Assembly: GCA_028873155.1 (NCBI GenBank)
Contig: JAGWML010000166.1
Span: forward strand, 1 to 6,937
Source: Acidobacteriota bacterium
Lineage (GTDB): Bacteria > Acidobacteriota > Terriglobia > Terriglobales > Acidobacteriaceae
Direction of reading: 5' to 3'
Length of the DNA stretch: 6,937 bases
The position numbers and the translations under genes are program-made. Numbering within the stretch: the stretch's first letter is position 1; each line of letters begins with the position of its first letter. This document shows positions 1 to 6,787 of this stretch, in pieces. The notes under the pieces are model-generated. The model saw only the letters and a program-made list of their open reading frames with translations, was not told where the DNA came from and ran no database searches.

Positions 1-192
1 TCCATCCAGCATCATCCAGCTCAGAATTGGGATATTCTCCCACCACGCCAGCGTGTGACCGCACGTACGGCAGTGCGAACGCGGCTTGACGATGCTCTCC
101 CTCAGAGGCCAGCGGCTCACGCAGACATTCAGAAAACTTCCGAATGCCAGTCCAACGAGGGCGACGAATGCGGTTCCGAGCAATCGAATCAT
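1..192 (-). CDS. pilD: Prepilin peptidase (type IV pilin/type II secretion leader peptidase), N-terminal part
   Basis: Reading the minus strand from ATG at 192 gives 64 codons that stay open to the window edge, so only the N-terminus is present. The enzyme is an inner-membrane aspartic protease that cleaves, and often N-methylates, type IV pilin and type II secretion pseudopilin precursors. What is visible matches the family's N-terminal domain: a first membrane segment (about residues 3-23) running into GSFLNV (18-23), the R-x-P element (27-29), and the first CxxC of the four-cysteine zinc site (C41, C44) followed by the NIPILSW motif (53-59). The catalytic aspartates lie beyond the window. 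An in-frame TGA lies 30 bases before the ATG with no other start between them, which fixes the start. No good Shine-Dalgarno precedes it. A TATACT hexamer (202-207 on the plus strand) just upstream could be a -10 element of a nearly leaderless transcript, but I see no matching -35. It is divergent from mazG. A gspO-type name is equally possible. Confidence 0.88.
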   Translation of the reverse strand, partial: MIRLLGTAFVALVGLAFGSFLNVCVSRWPLRESIVKPRSHCRTCGHTLAWWENIPILSWMMLDG

Positions 193-303
193 GAGAGCAC
201 GAGTATAAGGCGTTTCCTGTCATAAACCCATCAGCACGTCGCAAGTTGCGCCCGTCGCGAGATGCGGACCGCACTTGCATGACGCCGGATTACACTGGAG
301 GCG

Positions 304-1242
304 ATGGATGACGCGCGCATGCCAGAGCAGCCCCAGTCAGTGTCCACCGGGTCTGCGCCAGTTGTCTTGACAGACCCTGCAAAGGCCGCAGCGCTCTTTC
401 AGGAGTCGGTCGGCATCATGGCGCGGCTGCGCGCGCCCGAGGGTTGCCCCTGGGATCGCGAGCAGACCTTCGACACCATCCGCAAGTACACGCTGGAAGA
501 AGCCTACGAGGTCTTCGACGCCATTGAGCGGCGTGACTTTGCGCATCTGGCCGAAGAGCTGGGCGACCTGCTGCTGCAGGTGCTTTTCTATGCCGAGATG
601 GCCGCCAACGAGGGGCGGTTCACCATCGCCGAGGTGCTCGACCACCTCAATCGAAAACTCATTCGCCGCCATCTCCACGTCTTCGGTGAGGAGGCCGCGC
701 GCCAGGCCGGAAATGCAGCAGATGTGGACGCGGATGTAGCCGGTTCGGCCGCAGCGGTACTGCGCAATTGGGATGAGATCAAGGCGGCAGAGAAGCGCAC
801 TTCAGGCAGCGATGACGCCACGCAATCACGTCTCGATGCGGTCCATCGCTCGATGCCGGCGCTGGCCGAGGCGGCCAAGCTCGGCTCCAACGCTGCGAAG
901 GCCGGCTTTGACTGGCCGCACTGGCGCGACCTTCTGCCCAAGCTCGCCGAAGAGGTAGCGGAACTTGAGGTCGAGGTCGCCGCCGCGGAGCATGACCCGG
1001 TGCGCAAGCAGGCGGTGGAGGCCGAACTGGGCGATCTGCTGTTTACCGTCGTCAATCTCGCTCGGCACTTAGGCGTGGATGCCGAGATGGCGCTGCGCGG
1101 CTGCAATCTGCGCTTTCGCCGTCGCTTTCACAGGATGGAGCAGGACACCGACAAGCCCCTCGAGGAGCTCAAGCCCGGCGAATTGGAAGATCTTTGGGCA
1201 CGGGCCAAGCGCGCTCTTGCTGCGGAGGAGCGTGCTTCGTGA
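304..1242 (+). CDS. mazG: Nucleoside triphosphate pyrophosphohydrolase MazG
   Basis: MazG hydrolyses (d)NTPs to NMP and pyrophosphate. It is a cytosolic house-cleaning enzyme and in some bacteria moderates the stringent response. The 312-residue product has the two tandem all-alpha MazG domains of the family. The first spans about residues 30-165, with the CPWD signature (48-51) and the metal-binding clusters EEAYE (65-69) and EELGD (84-88). The second spans about 197-290, with EEVAE (216-220) and ELGD (241-244). Both metal sites look intact. It is longer than the E. coli enzyme (about 263 residues), the excess being a 25-residue N-terminal tail, a linker and the C-terminus. GGAGG at 297-301 is only 2 bases from ATG 304. 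The next in-frame ATG, at 319, would be 17 bases away, so 304 is preferred but codon 6 cannot be excluded. It is the first gene of an operon; its stop overlaps the GTG of the next gene. Confidence 0.95.
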   Translation: MDDARMPEQPQSVSTGSAPVVLTDPAKAAALFQESVGIMARLRAPEGCPWDREQTFDTIRKYTLEEAYEVFDAIERRDFAHLAEELGDLLLQVLFYAEMAANEGRFTIAEVLDHLNRKLIRRHLHVFGEEAARQAGNAADVDADVAGSAAAVLRNWDEIKAAEKRTSGSDDATQSRLDAVHRSMPALAEAAKLGSNAAKAGFDWPHWRDLLPKLAEEVAELEVEVAAAEHDPVRKQAVEAELGDLLFTVVNLARHLGVDAEMALRGCNLRFRRRFHRMEQDTDKPLEELKPGELEDLWARAKRALAAEERAS

Positions 1243-2036
1243 TTCTCTTGCGTGATTGCGCCGGCCTGGATGAGTACGAAGCCTGTGTCCGGTTGCAGGT
1301 GGAGACCTGGGGCTACGACGCCAGCGACGTCATTCCGCGAAAGGTCTTCATCGTGGCCAAAAAGATTGGCGGTCAAATCATTGGTGCATTCGATACAGAA
1401 CTGCCCGGAGCGGCGCAACACGGCGGCGCGGATTCGTTGGTGGCATTTGCCTTTTCTTTGCCCGGAATCAAGCTCATTGAAAATCGTCCGCTGCCTTATC
1501 TGCACTCCCACATGCTGGCCGTGCGAGAGCCCTGGCGGAACCGGGGCATCGGCACACAACTCAAGCTGGAGCAACGCCGTGAGGCGCTGAAACGAGGCAT
1601 TCGCCGCATGGAGTGGACCTTCGACCCTCTTGAAATCCGCAACGCCTATCTCAATATCCACAAGCTGGGCGCCATCGTTCGCACCTACCATGCCGATTTC
1701 TATGGTGTATCCTCATCTCGTCTGCAAGGGGGATTACAGACAGACCGGTTGGTTGCTGAATGGATGCTCGATTCGCCCCGCGTGCATGCCGTTCTGGAGG
1801 ACACACCCCGCGAGTCGTTCAAGGTCATCGAGCGTATCGCAGTGCCGGTCGATGTCTACGAGTGGAAAGCATCCGGCGAAGATCGGCACCGGGCCAGGGA
1901 AGTGCAGCAGCAGAACCGGCTCCGTTTTGAAAAGGCTTTCGCCAACGGTCTGGCAGTGCTGGGTTATACGCGAGATGAGCAAGGCAATGGTGTCTTTGAA
2001 CTGGGCCTTCCTCAAGAAGGAACATACGCCGCATGA
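1239..2036 (+). CDS. GNAT-fold acyltransferase, candidate N-succinyl/N-acyl-amino-acid synthase partner of MenC
   Basis: A 265-residue protein with a GNAT (acyl-CoA N-acyltransferase) domain in its N-terminal 160 residues. The acyl-CoA pyrophosphate-binding loop is R100-N-R-G103-I-G105, matching the R/Q-x-x-G-x-G/A motif A, and motif B-like residues follow at about 135-150 (NAYLNIHKLGA). The C-terminal 100 residues are an extension beyond a minimal GNAT. I chose GTG 1239: it overlaps the mazG stop as GTGA and has GGAGG at 1224-1228, 10 bases upstream. An in-frame ATG at 1194 would overlap mazG by 49 bases and add a non-conserved-looking Cys/Gly-rich leader. The family resembles uncharacterised GNAT proteins (COG3375-like, from memory) that often sit beside menC/NSAR genes. 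In the known D-to-L amino acid pathway a GNAT enzyme succinylates D-amino acids. That role here is inference; the substrate cannot be read from the sequence. Confidence 0.85.
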   Translation: MILLRDCAGLDEYEACVRLQVETWGYDASDVIPRKVFIVAKKIGGQIIGAFDTELPGAAQHGGADSLVAFAFSLPGIKLIENRPLPYLHSHMLAVREPWRNRGIGTQLKLEQRREALKRGIRRMEWTFDPLEIRNAYLNIHKLGAIVRTYHADFYGVSSSRLQGGLQTDRLVAEWMLDSPRVHAVLEDTPRESFKVIERIAVPVDVYEWKASGEDRHRAREVQQQNRLRFEKAFANGLAVLGYTRDEQGNGVFELGLPQEGTYAA

Positions 2037-3157
2037 AAATCGACGGAATCATTCTTCGCGAACTTCATCTTCCGCTTGTCCGGCCATTTGAAACCAGCTT
2101 CGGCGTGACGCGCGAGCGCAGAATTCTGCTCGCCGAGGTCCACTCTGAAGGGCTCACCGGATGGGGTGAATGCACGGCTGGGGAGCACCCTTACTTCTCG
2201 GGCGAATCCACGGATTCCGCCTGGCAGGTTTTGCTCCACGAGATCGGCCCGTTGCTGGCCGCGGAAAACCCGGAACACGGCGGTGAGTGCCCGCGCATCT
2301 TCCGCAAAGTGCGCGGCAACCGCATGGCCAAGGCCACCCTTGAGAACGCCATCTGGGATCTCGAAGCGCAGCGCGAGGGCGTCTCCCTGGCCAGCCTCCT
2401 CGGCGGCGTTCGCGACAGCATCCCTTGCGGCGTATCAATCGGCATCCAGTCGTCTATCCCCGAGCTGCTCGCCCTCATCGAAAAGGAACTGGCTGCCGGC
2501 TACCAGCGCATCAAGCTCAAATGCAAACCCGGCTGGGACGTGGAAGTCTTCGAGAAGGTCCGCCATCGCTGGCCCGGCATCTCCCTGAGTTGCGACGCCA
2601 ACTCGGCCTATCGCCTGCGCGATTTGGACCACCTCGTCAGCTTTGATGCGTTTGACCTGCTCATGATCGAGCAGCCTCTCTGGCACGACGACTTCTACTA
2701 TCACTCCATGCTCCAGAAGCGCCTCAACACGCCCATCTGCCTCGATGAATCGATCCGCAACCGGCGCGATGCTCTTGCTGCCGCAGAGATGGAGTCCTGC
2801 AAGATCATCAACATCAAGCTCGGCCGTGTCGGCGGATTCTCCGAGGCTATAGCCGTGCACAACGCCACGCAGGAGCGCGGCATCCCGGTGTGGTGCGGCG
2901 GAATGCTCGAGTCCGGCATCGGACGCGCCCACAATATCGCGCTATCCACATTGCCCAATTTTTCTCTGCCCGGCGATGTGTCCGCCTCCGCGCGCTACTG
3001 GCAGGAGGACATCATTGAGCCCGAAGTCACCGTCACGCAGGAAGGTGAAATCGACGTGCCCGATACGCCCGGCCGCGGCTTCGATGTGCGCGATGACCTG
3101 ATTGAGCAACTCACCGTGCGCAAAGAGGCAATCCGGGCGTTTGAATTGGTTGGATAG
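2033..3157 (+). CDS. menC: o-Succinylbenzoate synthase / N-succinylamino acid racemase (enolase superfamily)
   Basis: A 374-residue muconate-lactonizing-subgroup enolase protein. OSBS dehydrates SHCHC to o-succinylbenzoate in menaquinone synthesis, and relatives in the same subfamily also racemise N-succinyl- or N-acylamino acids. The N-terminal capping domain covers about 1-125 and the barrel about 130-345. Catalytic lysines are K163 (in RIKLK, 159-163) and K262 (NIKLG). Mg2+ ligands are D188 (CDAN), E213 (IEQP) and D238 (LDES). The stretches VWCGGMLESGIGRA (286-299) and LPNFSLPGD (307-315) closely match, from memory, the Amycolatopsis NSAR/OSBS, rather than the E. coli-type MenC. R265 aligns with the second-shell Arg (R266 there) reported to favour racemase activity. 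ATG 2033 overlaps the GNAT stop as ATGA, with AAGGA at 2017-2021. It converges on the minus-strand gene with a gap of only 9 bases, and no terminator hairpin is visible. No other men genes are in the window, so the OSBS versus NSAR role is open. Confidence 0.92.
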   Translation: MKIDGIILRELHLPLVRPFETSFGVTRERRILLAEVHSEGLTGWGECTAGEHPYFSGESTDSAWQVLLHEIGPLLAAENPEHGGECPRIFRKVRGNRMAKATLENAIWDLEAQREGVSLASLLGGVRDSIPCGVSIGIQSSIPELLALIEKELAAGYQRIKLKCKPGWDVEVFEKVRHRWPGISLSCDANSAYRLRDLDHLVSFDAFDLLMIEQPLWHDDFYYHSMLQKRLNTPICLDESIRNRRDALAAAEMESCKIINIKLGRVGGFSEAIAVHNATQERGIPVWCGGMLESGIGRAHNIALSTLPNFSLPGDVSASARYWQEDIIEPEVTVTQEGEIDVPDTPGRGFDVRDDLIEQLTVRKEAIRAFELVG

Positions 3158-3166
3158 ATCCGCGCT

Positions 3167-3961
3167 CTATTGGCGTAGCGATGTCTTACGGTGTCCCCAG
3201 TCAAAGTGCCGCCCAAGAATGCCTTTAATGATCCAGTGGTCCGTGGCCGCGGTAGGCCCGATGCCGACGCCGAAGTTGATCTCCCACTTGGGCGACACGT
3301 TGAGGTCCACGGCAGGGAAGAACTGCTGCTGCTGGTTGTGCAGGCTCGCGATATTCGTCAGGCTGCCATAGTCGGCATAGTACTCAAGCCCGCCCGCCAC
3401 CACTTTGTTGAAGTTGTAGCTGATCTTCGCCGCCGGTGCGAAATCAAGCCCCAGATTCACATCTGGCCCATGAAATGTGCGGTCCAGTACCGGGTTCACC
3501 GCGTAGTACCACCGCCCGATCTGCTTGTCGACAATCGGCCGGATTTCCATCGTCCATGTATCGGGCGAAAAGTACGCGCGCTGGTAGCCCACCTCCAGCG
3601 AAAGGCTGGCTCCGACCGGCCAGTGCCAGTTGTCCGGCACACGCACCCGCGGCCGGATGTGATCGCCTACCCATTGCACGCCGGTGCCGCTCTGTTCGCT
3701 CGTGAAGACATAGAAACCGACCTCGGACCACTCCGTGATGCCTTCGGTCAACTCCAGCGTCTCGTGTTCCGCGTGGTTCGTTGCCGCGCCGTTGAAGTAG
3801 AAGCGATGCCCATCCGCTGTGAAGTTCGAGTGCAGTTCGGTCATCAGGCTTTTGGGCGGCTCGGTCTCGGAGGCGTAGACCTGAATCTCGTAGTTCCCCT
3901 GGGCGCAGGCCACACCGGTGGCGACACCCAGGAGCAAAAAGACAGCAAGGATGGTCTTCAA
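3167..3961 (-). CDS. Exported, probably outer-membrane beta-barrel protein of unknown function
   Basis: A 264-residue protein I cannot name. It begins with a clear signal peptide: K2, then a hydrophobic core (about 4-18), then a probable cleavage after ACA (18-20) before Gln21. The mature part is rich in alternating polar/aromatic residues in many short beta-like stretches (for example EVGFYVF, SLEVGYQRAYF, GGLEYYADYG, EINFGVGIGP), typical of a transmembrane barrel or a MetA/phenol-degradation-like 'transporter' family. That family link is a weak guess. It does not end in the usual C-terminal aromatic residue, so classical BAM targeting is not obvious. The start is TTG, not ATG. No in-frame ATG or GTG occurs nearby upstream, the next ATG is inside the mature protein, and GAGGAG lies 5 bases before the TTG. 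The start region is tandemly duplicated (see repeat). It is divergent from yebC and convergent with menC, so it is probably monocistronic. Confidence 0.82.
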   Translation of the reverse strand: MKTILAVFLLLGVATGVACAQGNYEIQVYASETEPPKSLMTELHSNFTADGHRFYFNGAATNHAEHETLELTEGITEWSEVGFYVFTSEQSGTGVQWVGDHIRPRVRVPDNWHWPVGASLSLEVGYQRAYFSPDTWTMEIRPIVDKQIGRWYYAVNPVLDRTFHGPDVNLGLDFAPAAKISYNFNKVVAGGLEYYADYGSLTNIASLHNQQQQFFPAVDLNVSPKWEINFGVGIGPTAATDHWIIKGILGRHFDWGHRKTSLRQ

Positions 3962-4007
3962 ACGCGCTCCTCTGAGATGATGGTCTTCAAACGCGCTCCT
4001 CTGAGAT
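3950..4007. repeat. Perfect 29-bp tandem duplication of a ribosome-binding site and start codon
   Basis: Two identical, directly abutting 29-bp copies lie at 3950-3978 and 3979-4007, with no mismatch and no extension on either side. On the minus strand each copy reads Shine-Dalgarno (CAGAGGAG), a 5-base spacer, TTG, then the codons for Lys-Thr-Ile. The proximal copy supplies codons 1-4 of the exported protein. The distal copy supplies a second complete initiation site. Because 29 is not a multiple of three, that second TTG (3990-3988) is in another frame. It opens a 10-codon ORF whose TGA overlaps the real TTG as TTGA. This looks like a recent slippage duplication. Confidence 0.95.
3958..3990 (-). 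other. Possible 10-codon leader ORF overlapping the start of the exported protein gene
   Basis: Created by the 29-bp duplication, this frame runs TTG (3990-3988) through nine more codons (L-K-T-I-I-S-E-E-R-V) to TGA (3960-3958). The stop overlaps the downstream TTG start by the 4-base TTGA arrangement seen in translationally coupled genes. It has its own copy of the GAGGAG Shine-Dalgarno at the same spacing as the real gene. Whether it is translated cannot be told. It may simply be a by-product of the duplication that competes for ribosomes. Confidence 0.35.
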
Positions 4008-4241
4008 CAGGTCAGGAAGATACCGGGAAATCGCTTTCCAGCTCTCAGCTTAGATGCACGTGCAGCCCAATGGGAAGCCGATGCAATAGACCAGCTGCAG
4101 CTCTTCCGATGCGACCCAGAGTGAGCGCTTCCGCACCATCAGAGCCCCGTCCGGGCGTTCCGGCGGCATCCCTCAAGGTGGTATACTCTCAGGGTCAGGT
4201 GCGTCTCAAGCGCCAGTATTTTCACCACCATTGAGGTTCTC
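4008..4241. other. Divergent intergenic region between the exported-protein gene and yebC
   Basis: No credible gene lies here. Visible items are a short GGAAA/TTTCC hairpin potential (4026-4039), a perfect 10-bp palindrome AGCTGCAGCT (4093-4102), and the yebC promoter and leader at the right end. I could not find a convincing -10/-35 pair for the minus-strand gene; TATCTT, read on the minus strand near 4020, is only a weak -10 match with no -35. A plus-strand frame passes through this region but is the continuation of an antisense shadow. Confidence 0.5.
4179..4187 (+). promoter_or_regulatory. Extended -10 promoter of yebC
   Basis: TGG-TATACT fits the extended -10 pattern TG-n-TATAAT with five of six hexamer bases. 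A start of transcription about 7 bases downstream would leave a leader of roughly 45-50 bases before yebC. No good -35 is seen 16-18 bases upstream (TTCCGG is a poor match), which fits dependence on the extended element. Confidence 0.5.
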
Positions 4242-4991
<750 letters not shown>

Positions 4992-5014
4992 TTCTCAATT
5001 CAACGGGCATTCGC

Positions 5015-5043
5015 AAGGGCCGCCCGATTGTGGCGGCCTTTTT
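5015..5043 (+). terminator. Rho-independent terminator after yebC
   Basis: The arms GGCCGCC (5018-5024) and GGCGGCC (5032-5038) pair perfectly around a 7-base loop and are followed by five T residues (5039-5043). The stem can extend outward by AAG against TTT. It starts 23 bases after the yebC stop and ends 38 bases before the start of the next gene. Confidence 0.93.
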
Positions 5044-5081
5044 ATGGATTCCAGGTGCTCCTGCTGCGGAAGGGAAATTCA

Positions 5082-5798
5082 TTGATTCGTAAACTGTCGC
5101 TTGTGTTTGCATCCGCTATCGTCGCTGCAATGGCCGCTGCTCAAGTTCCCACCTCTCCGGTGCACCCTGCGCTCGATGCCGCCGATCCTGTCGCGCAGGT
5201 CCGTGCACATCGCAGTTGGGAGTATGGCCCCTTCGTCAACTGGGGAACGGGTCTCGGCAATCGTGACAACTTCAAGTTCTTCTTCACAGGAATTGAGGTG
5301 GGCAAGGTTCTCACGCCGGTGCTTCCCGCCAAGGCATTCACGGGACAGTTCGAGCTGGCGGGCAACATTATCCCCTTCTGGCAGGCCTATACGCCTCCGC
5401 CTCATGTCCAGACGTTTACTTACCTTGGCGAGCCCTTTCAGGCGCAGGTCGGCGGCGGCACCTACACTGGCGTAAGCGTCACTCCGGTCATCTTCCGCTG
5501 GAACTTCCTGACTCATTCGCGCCGTTTTCAACCCTGGTTCCAGGCGGCGGGCGGGCTGATTTACACAACGCACAAGTTTCCGCCTGACCAGCTTGTTCCG
5601 CATGGAACGCCGGGAGGAACTTCCGTCTTCAACTTCACGCCCCAGGGTGGCGGTGGCGTGCACTACTTCCTGCGGCCAGGCCGGTCTGTCGATCTGGGCG
5701 TCAATGGTGTCCACATCTCGTCCGCGTCTCTCGGCGACCGCAACCCAGGCGTCAACGCCAGCATCCAGGTTCAGGTAGGCTACACCGTCTGGCGATAG
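5082..5798 (+). CDS. PagL-like acyloxyacyl hydrolase (lipid A 3-O-deacylase family), outer membrane
   Basis: A 238-residue exported beta-barrel protein. PagL enzymes remove the 3-O-linked acyl chain from lipid A in the outer membrane. The C-terminal signature is present: H211-I-S213 (catalytic His-x-Ser), then N221-P-G-V-N225. From memory, the Pseudomonas PagL triad adds a Glu 14 residues after the His; here that position is Asn225, so activity is not certain. The signal peptide is residues 1-20 (R3, K4, then a hydrophobic core, AMAAAQ). The start chosen is TTG 5082, with AAGGGA at 5070-5075 six bases upstream. An upstream in-frame TTG at 5028 would start inside the terminator and spoil the signal peptide. 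No clear promoter fits between the terminator and this start. ftcD follows after 18 bases, so the two may be co-transcribed, although their roles are unrelated. It ends in WR rather than a terminal aromatic residue. Confidence 0.82.
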   Translation: MIRKLSLVFASAIVAAMAAAQVPTSPVHPALDAADPVAQVRAHRSWEYGPFVNWGTGLGNRDNFKFFFTGIEVGKVLTPVLPAKAFTGQFELAGNIIPFWQAYTPPPHVQTFTYLGEPFQAQVGGGTYTGVSVTPVIFRWNFLTHSRRFQPWFQAAGGLIYTTHKFPPDQLVPHGTPGGTSVFNFTPQGGGGVHYFLRPGRSVDLGVNGVHISSASLGDRNPGVNASIQVQVGYTVWR

Positions 5799-5816
5799 AG
5801 GTATTTTGAAACACCC

Positions 5817-6737
5817 ATGAGCACCACGATCGTCGAATGCGTTCCCAATTTCTCCGAGGGCAGGGATGCCCGCCGTGTCCAGGCGATCATCGCCGCGATG
5901 CGGGTGGATGGAGTGCGCCTTCTCGACTGGTCCATGGACCCCGACCACAATCGCTCCGTGGTCACGCTCGCGGGCGATCCGCATGCGGTGGTGGAGGCTG
6001 CCGTGCGCGGCGCGGGAAAAGCTGCGCAATTGATTGACCTGACCCGGCAGGAAGGTCTGCATCCGCGCATCGGCGCAGCTGACGTGATCCCCTTCGTCCC
6101 CATCTCCGGCATCAAGCTGGAGCAGTGCGTTCTGCTCGCGCGTCAGGCGGGTGCCGAGATCTGGCAACGGTTTGGAATCCCGGTTTACTTTTACGAGGCT
6201 GCCGCCGCGCGGCCGGACCGCGCCAGTCTCGAAGATATCCGCCGCGGTCAGTTTGAAGAGCTGCGCGAAGCCGTTCGCAAAGATGGAGCACGCCGTCCCG
6301 ACCTTGGCGGTCCCGGCTTGCATCCCACGGCAGGCGCCTGTGCCGTGGGGGCGCGCCGGGCTCTGGTCTCGTACAACCTTTACTTTGACTCGAGCGATGT
6401 CTCCGTCGTACGCGCCATGGCCAAAGAGATCCGCGCCAGCTCGGGCGGCTTGAAAACGGTGAAGGCTCTGGGAGTACTGACGCAGGGGCGCATCCAGCTC
6501 GCTCTCAATATCAGCGATTTCGCGGCGACACCCCTCTCCAGGGTGTACAGCACTGTCTCGCATCTCGCGACGCGCCATAGGGTTACCCTTGCCGAAAGCG
6601 AGATCGTCGGCCTGCTGCCTGAAGCGGCCTGTGAGCGGGAGAGTGAGTGGATGCGTCAATTGGTTGGGTTCGACCCTGAGACCAAGGTCCTCGAACGGCG
6701 TCTCGCTGCTCCGCTCGATTGGCCGGGCGCAGATTGA
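5817..6737 (+). CDS. ftcD: Glutamate formimidoyltransferase
   Basis: This enzyme transfers the formimino group from N-formimino-L-glutamate to tetrahydrofolate, giving glutamate and 5-formimino-THF, a late step of one route of histidine degradation. The 306 residues cover only the two formiminotransferase subdomains (about 1-180 and 181-300); the cyclodeaminase half of the mammalian bifunctional protein is absent, as in many bacteria. Conserved elements are CVPNFSEGRD (8-17), DPDHNRSVVT (41-50), H82 in HPRIGAADVIPFVP (82-95), which carries the catalytic-base histidine number of the mammalian enzyme, PVYFYEAAA (122-130), HPTAGACAVGAR (169-180), SSGGL (208-212) and SEIVGLLP (261-268). No frame break is seen. 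The ATG at 5817 has only a distant AGAGG (15 bases away), so initiation may rely on coupling with the gene 18 bases upstream. No other histidine-utilisation gene is in the window, and no terminator follows. Confidence 0.95.
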   Translation: MSTTIVECVPNFSEGRDARRVQAIIAAMRVDGVRLLDWSMDPDHNRSVVTLAGDPHAVVEAAVRGAGKAAQLIDLTRQEGLHPRIGAADVIPFVPISGIKLEQCVLLARQAGAEIWQRFGIPVYFYEAAAARPDRASLEDIRRGQFEELREAVRKDGARRPDLGGPGLHPTAGACAVGARRALVSYNLYFDSSDVSVVRAMAKEIRASSGGLKTVKALGVLTQGRIQLALNISDFAATPLSRVYSTVSHLATRHRVTLAESEIVGLLPEAACERESEWMRQLVGFDPETKVLERRLAAPLDWPGAD

Positions 6738-6787
6738 ACGGGCTCCTCAGGGTGTTGTTCCCAGTGAGAAATTGCGTGTTCGGTAAA

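Noticed and set aside
202..207. TATACT as a -10 for the prepilin peptidase gene
   Set aside because: The hexamer is good, but no -35 lies at 16-18 bases; ATGACA is only 10 bases away. I mention it in the gene entry only.
588..1106. Minus-strand 172-codon frame within mazG
   Set aside because: It is Ser/Arg/Ala-rich with no domain, antisense to a fully conserved mazG.
1194..1238. ATG 1194 as the start of the GNAT gene
   Set aside because: It would overlap mazG by 49 bases and lacks support. GTG 1239 has a proper Shine-Dalgarno and a 4-base overlap with the mazG stop.
3158..3166. Bidirectional terminator between menC and the converging gene
   Set aside because: Only 9 bases separate the stops, and I see no hairpin with a T run on either strand.
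3191..4234. A 347-codon plus-strand frame opposite the exported protein
   Set aside because: It is the complement of a gene with a clear signal peptide and Shine-Dalgarno, and it ends inside the yebC ribosome-binding site. Its composition is typical of a shadow frame.
5028..5081. TTG 5028 as the start of the PagL-like gene
   Set aside because: It lies in the loop of the yebC terminator and adds 18 residues before a good signal peptide. TTG 5082 has a well-spaced AAGGGA.
5079..6659. A 526-codon open frame on the minus strand antisense to the PagL-like gene and ftcD
   Set aside because: It has no recognisable domain and an odd Arg/His/Gly-rich composition. It lies opposite two well-supported genes; long antisense frames are expected in GC-rich coding DNA.
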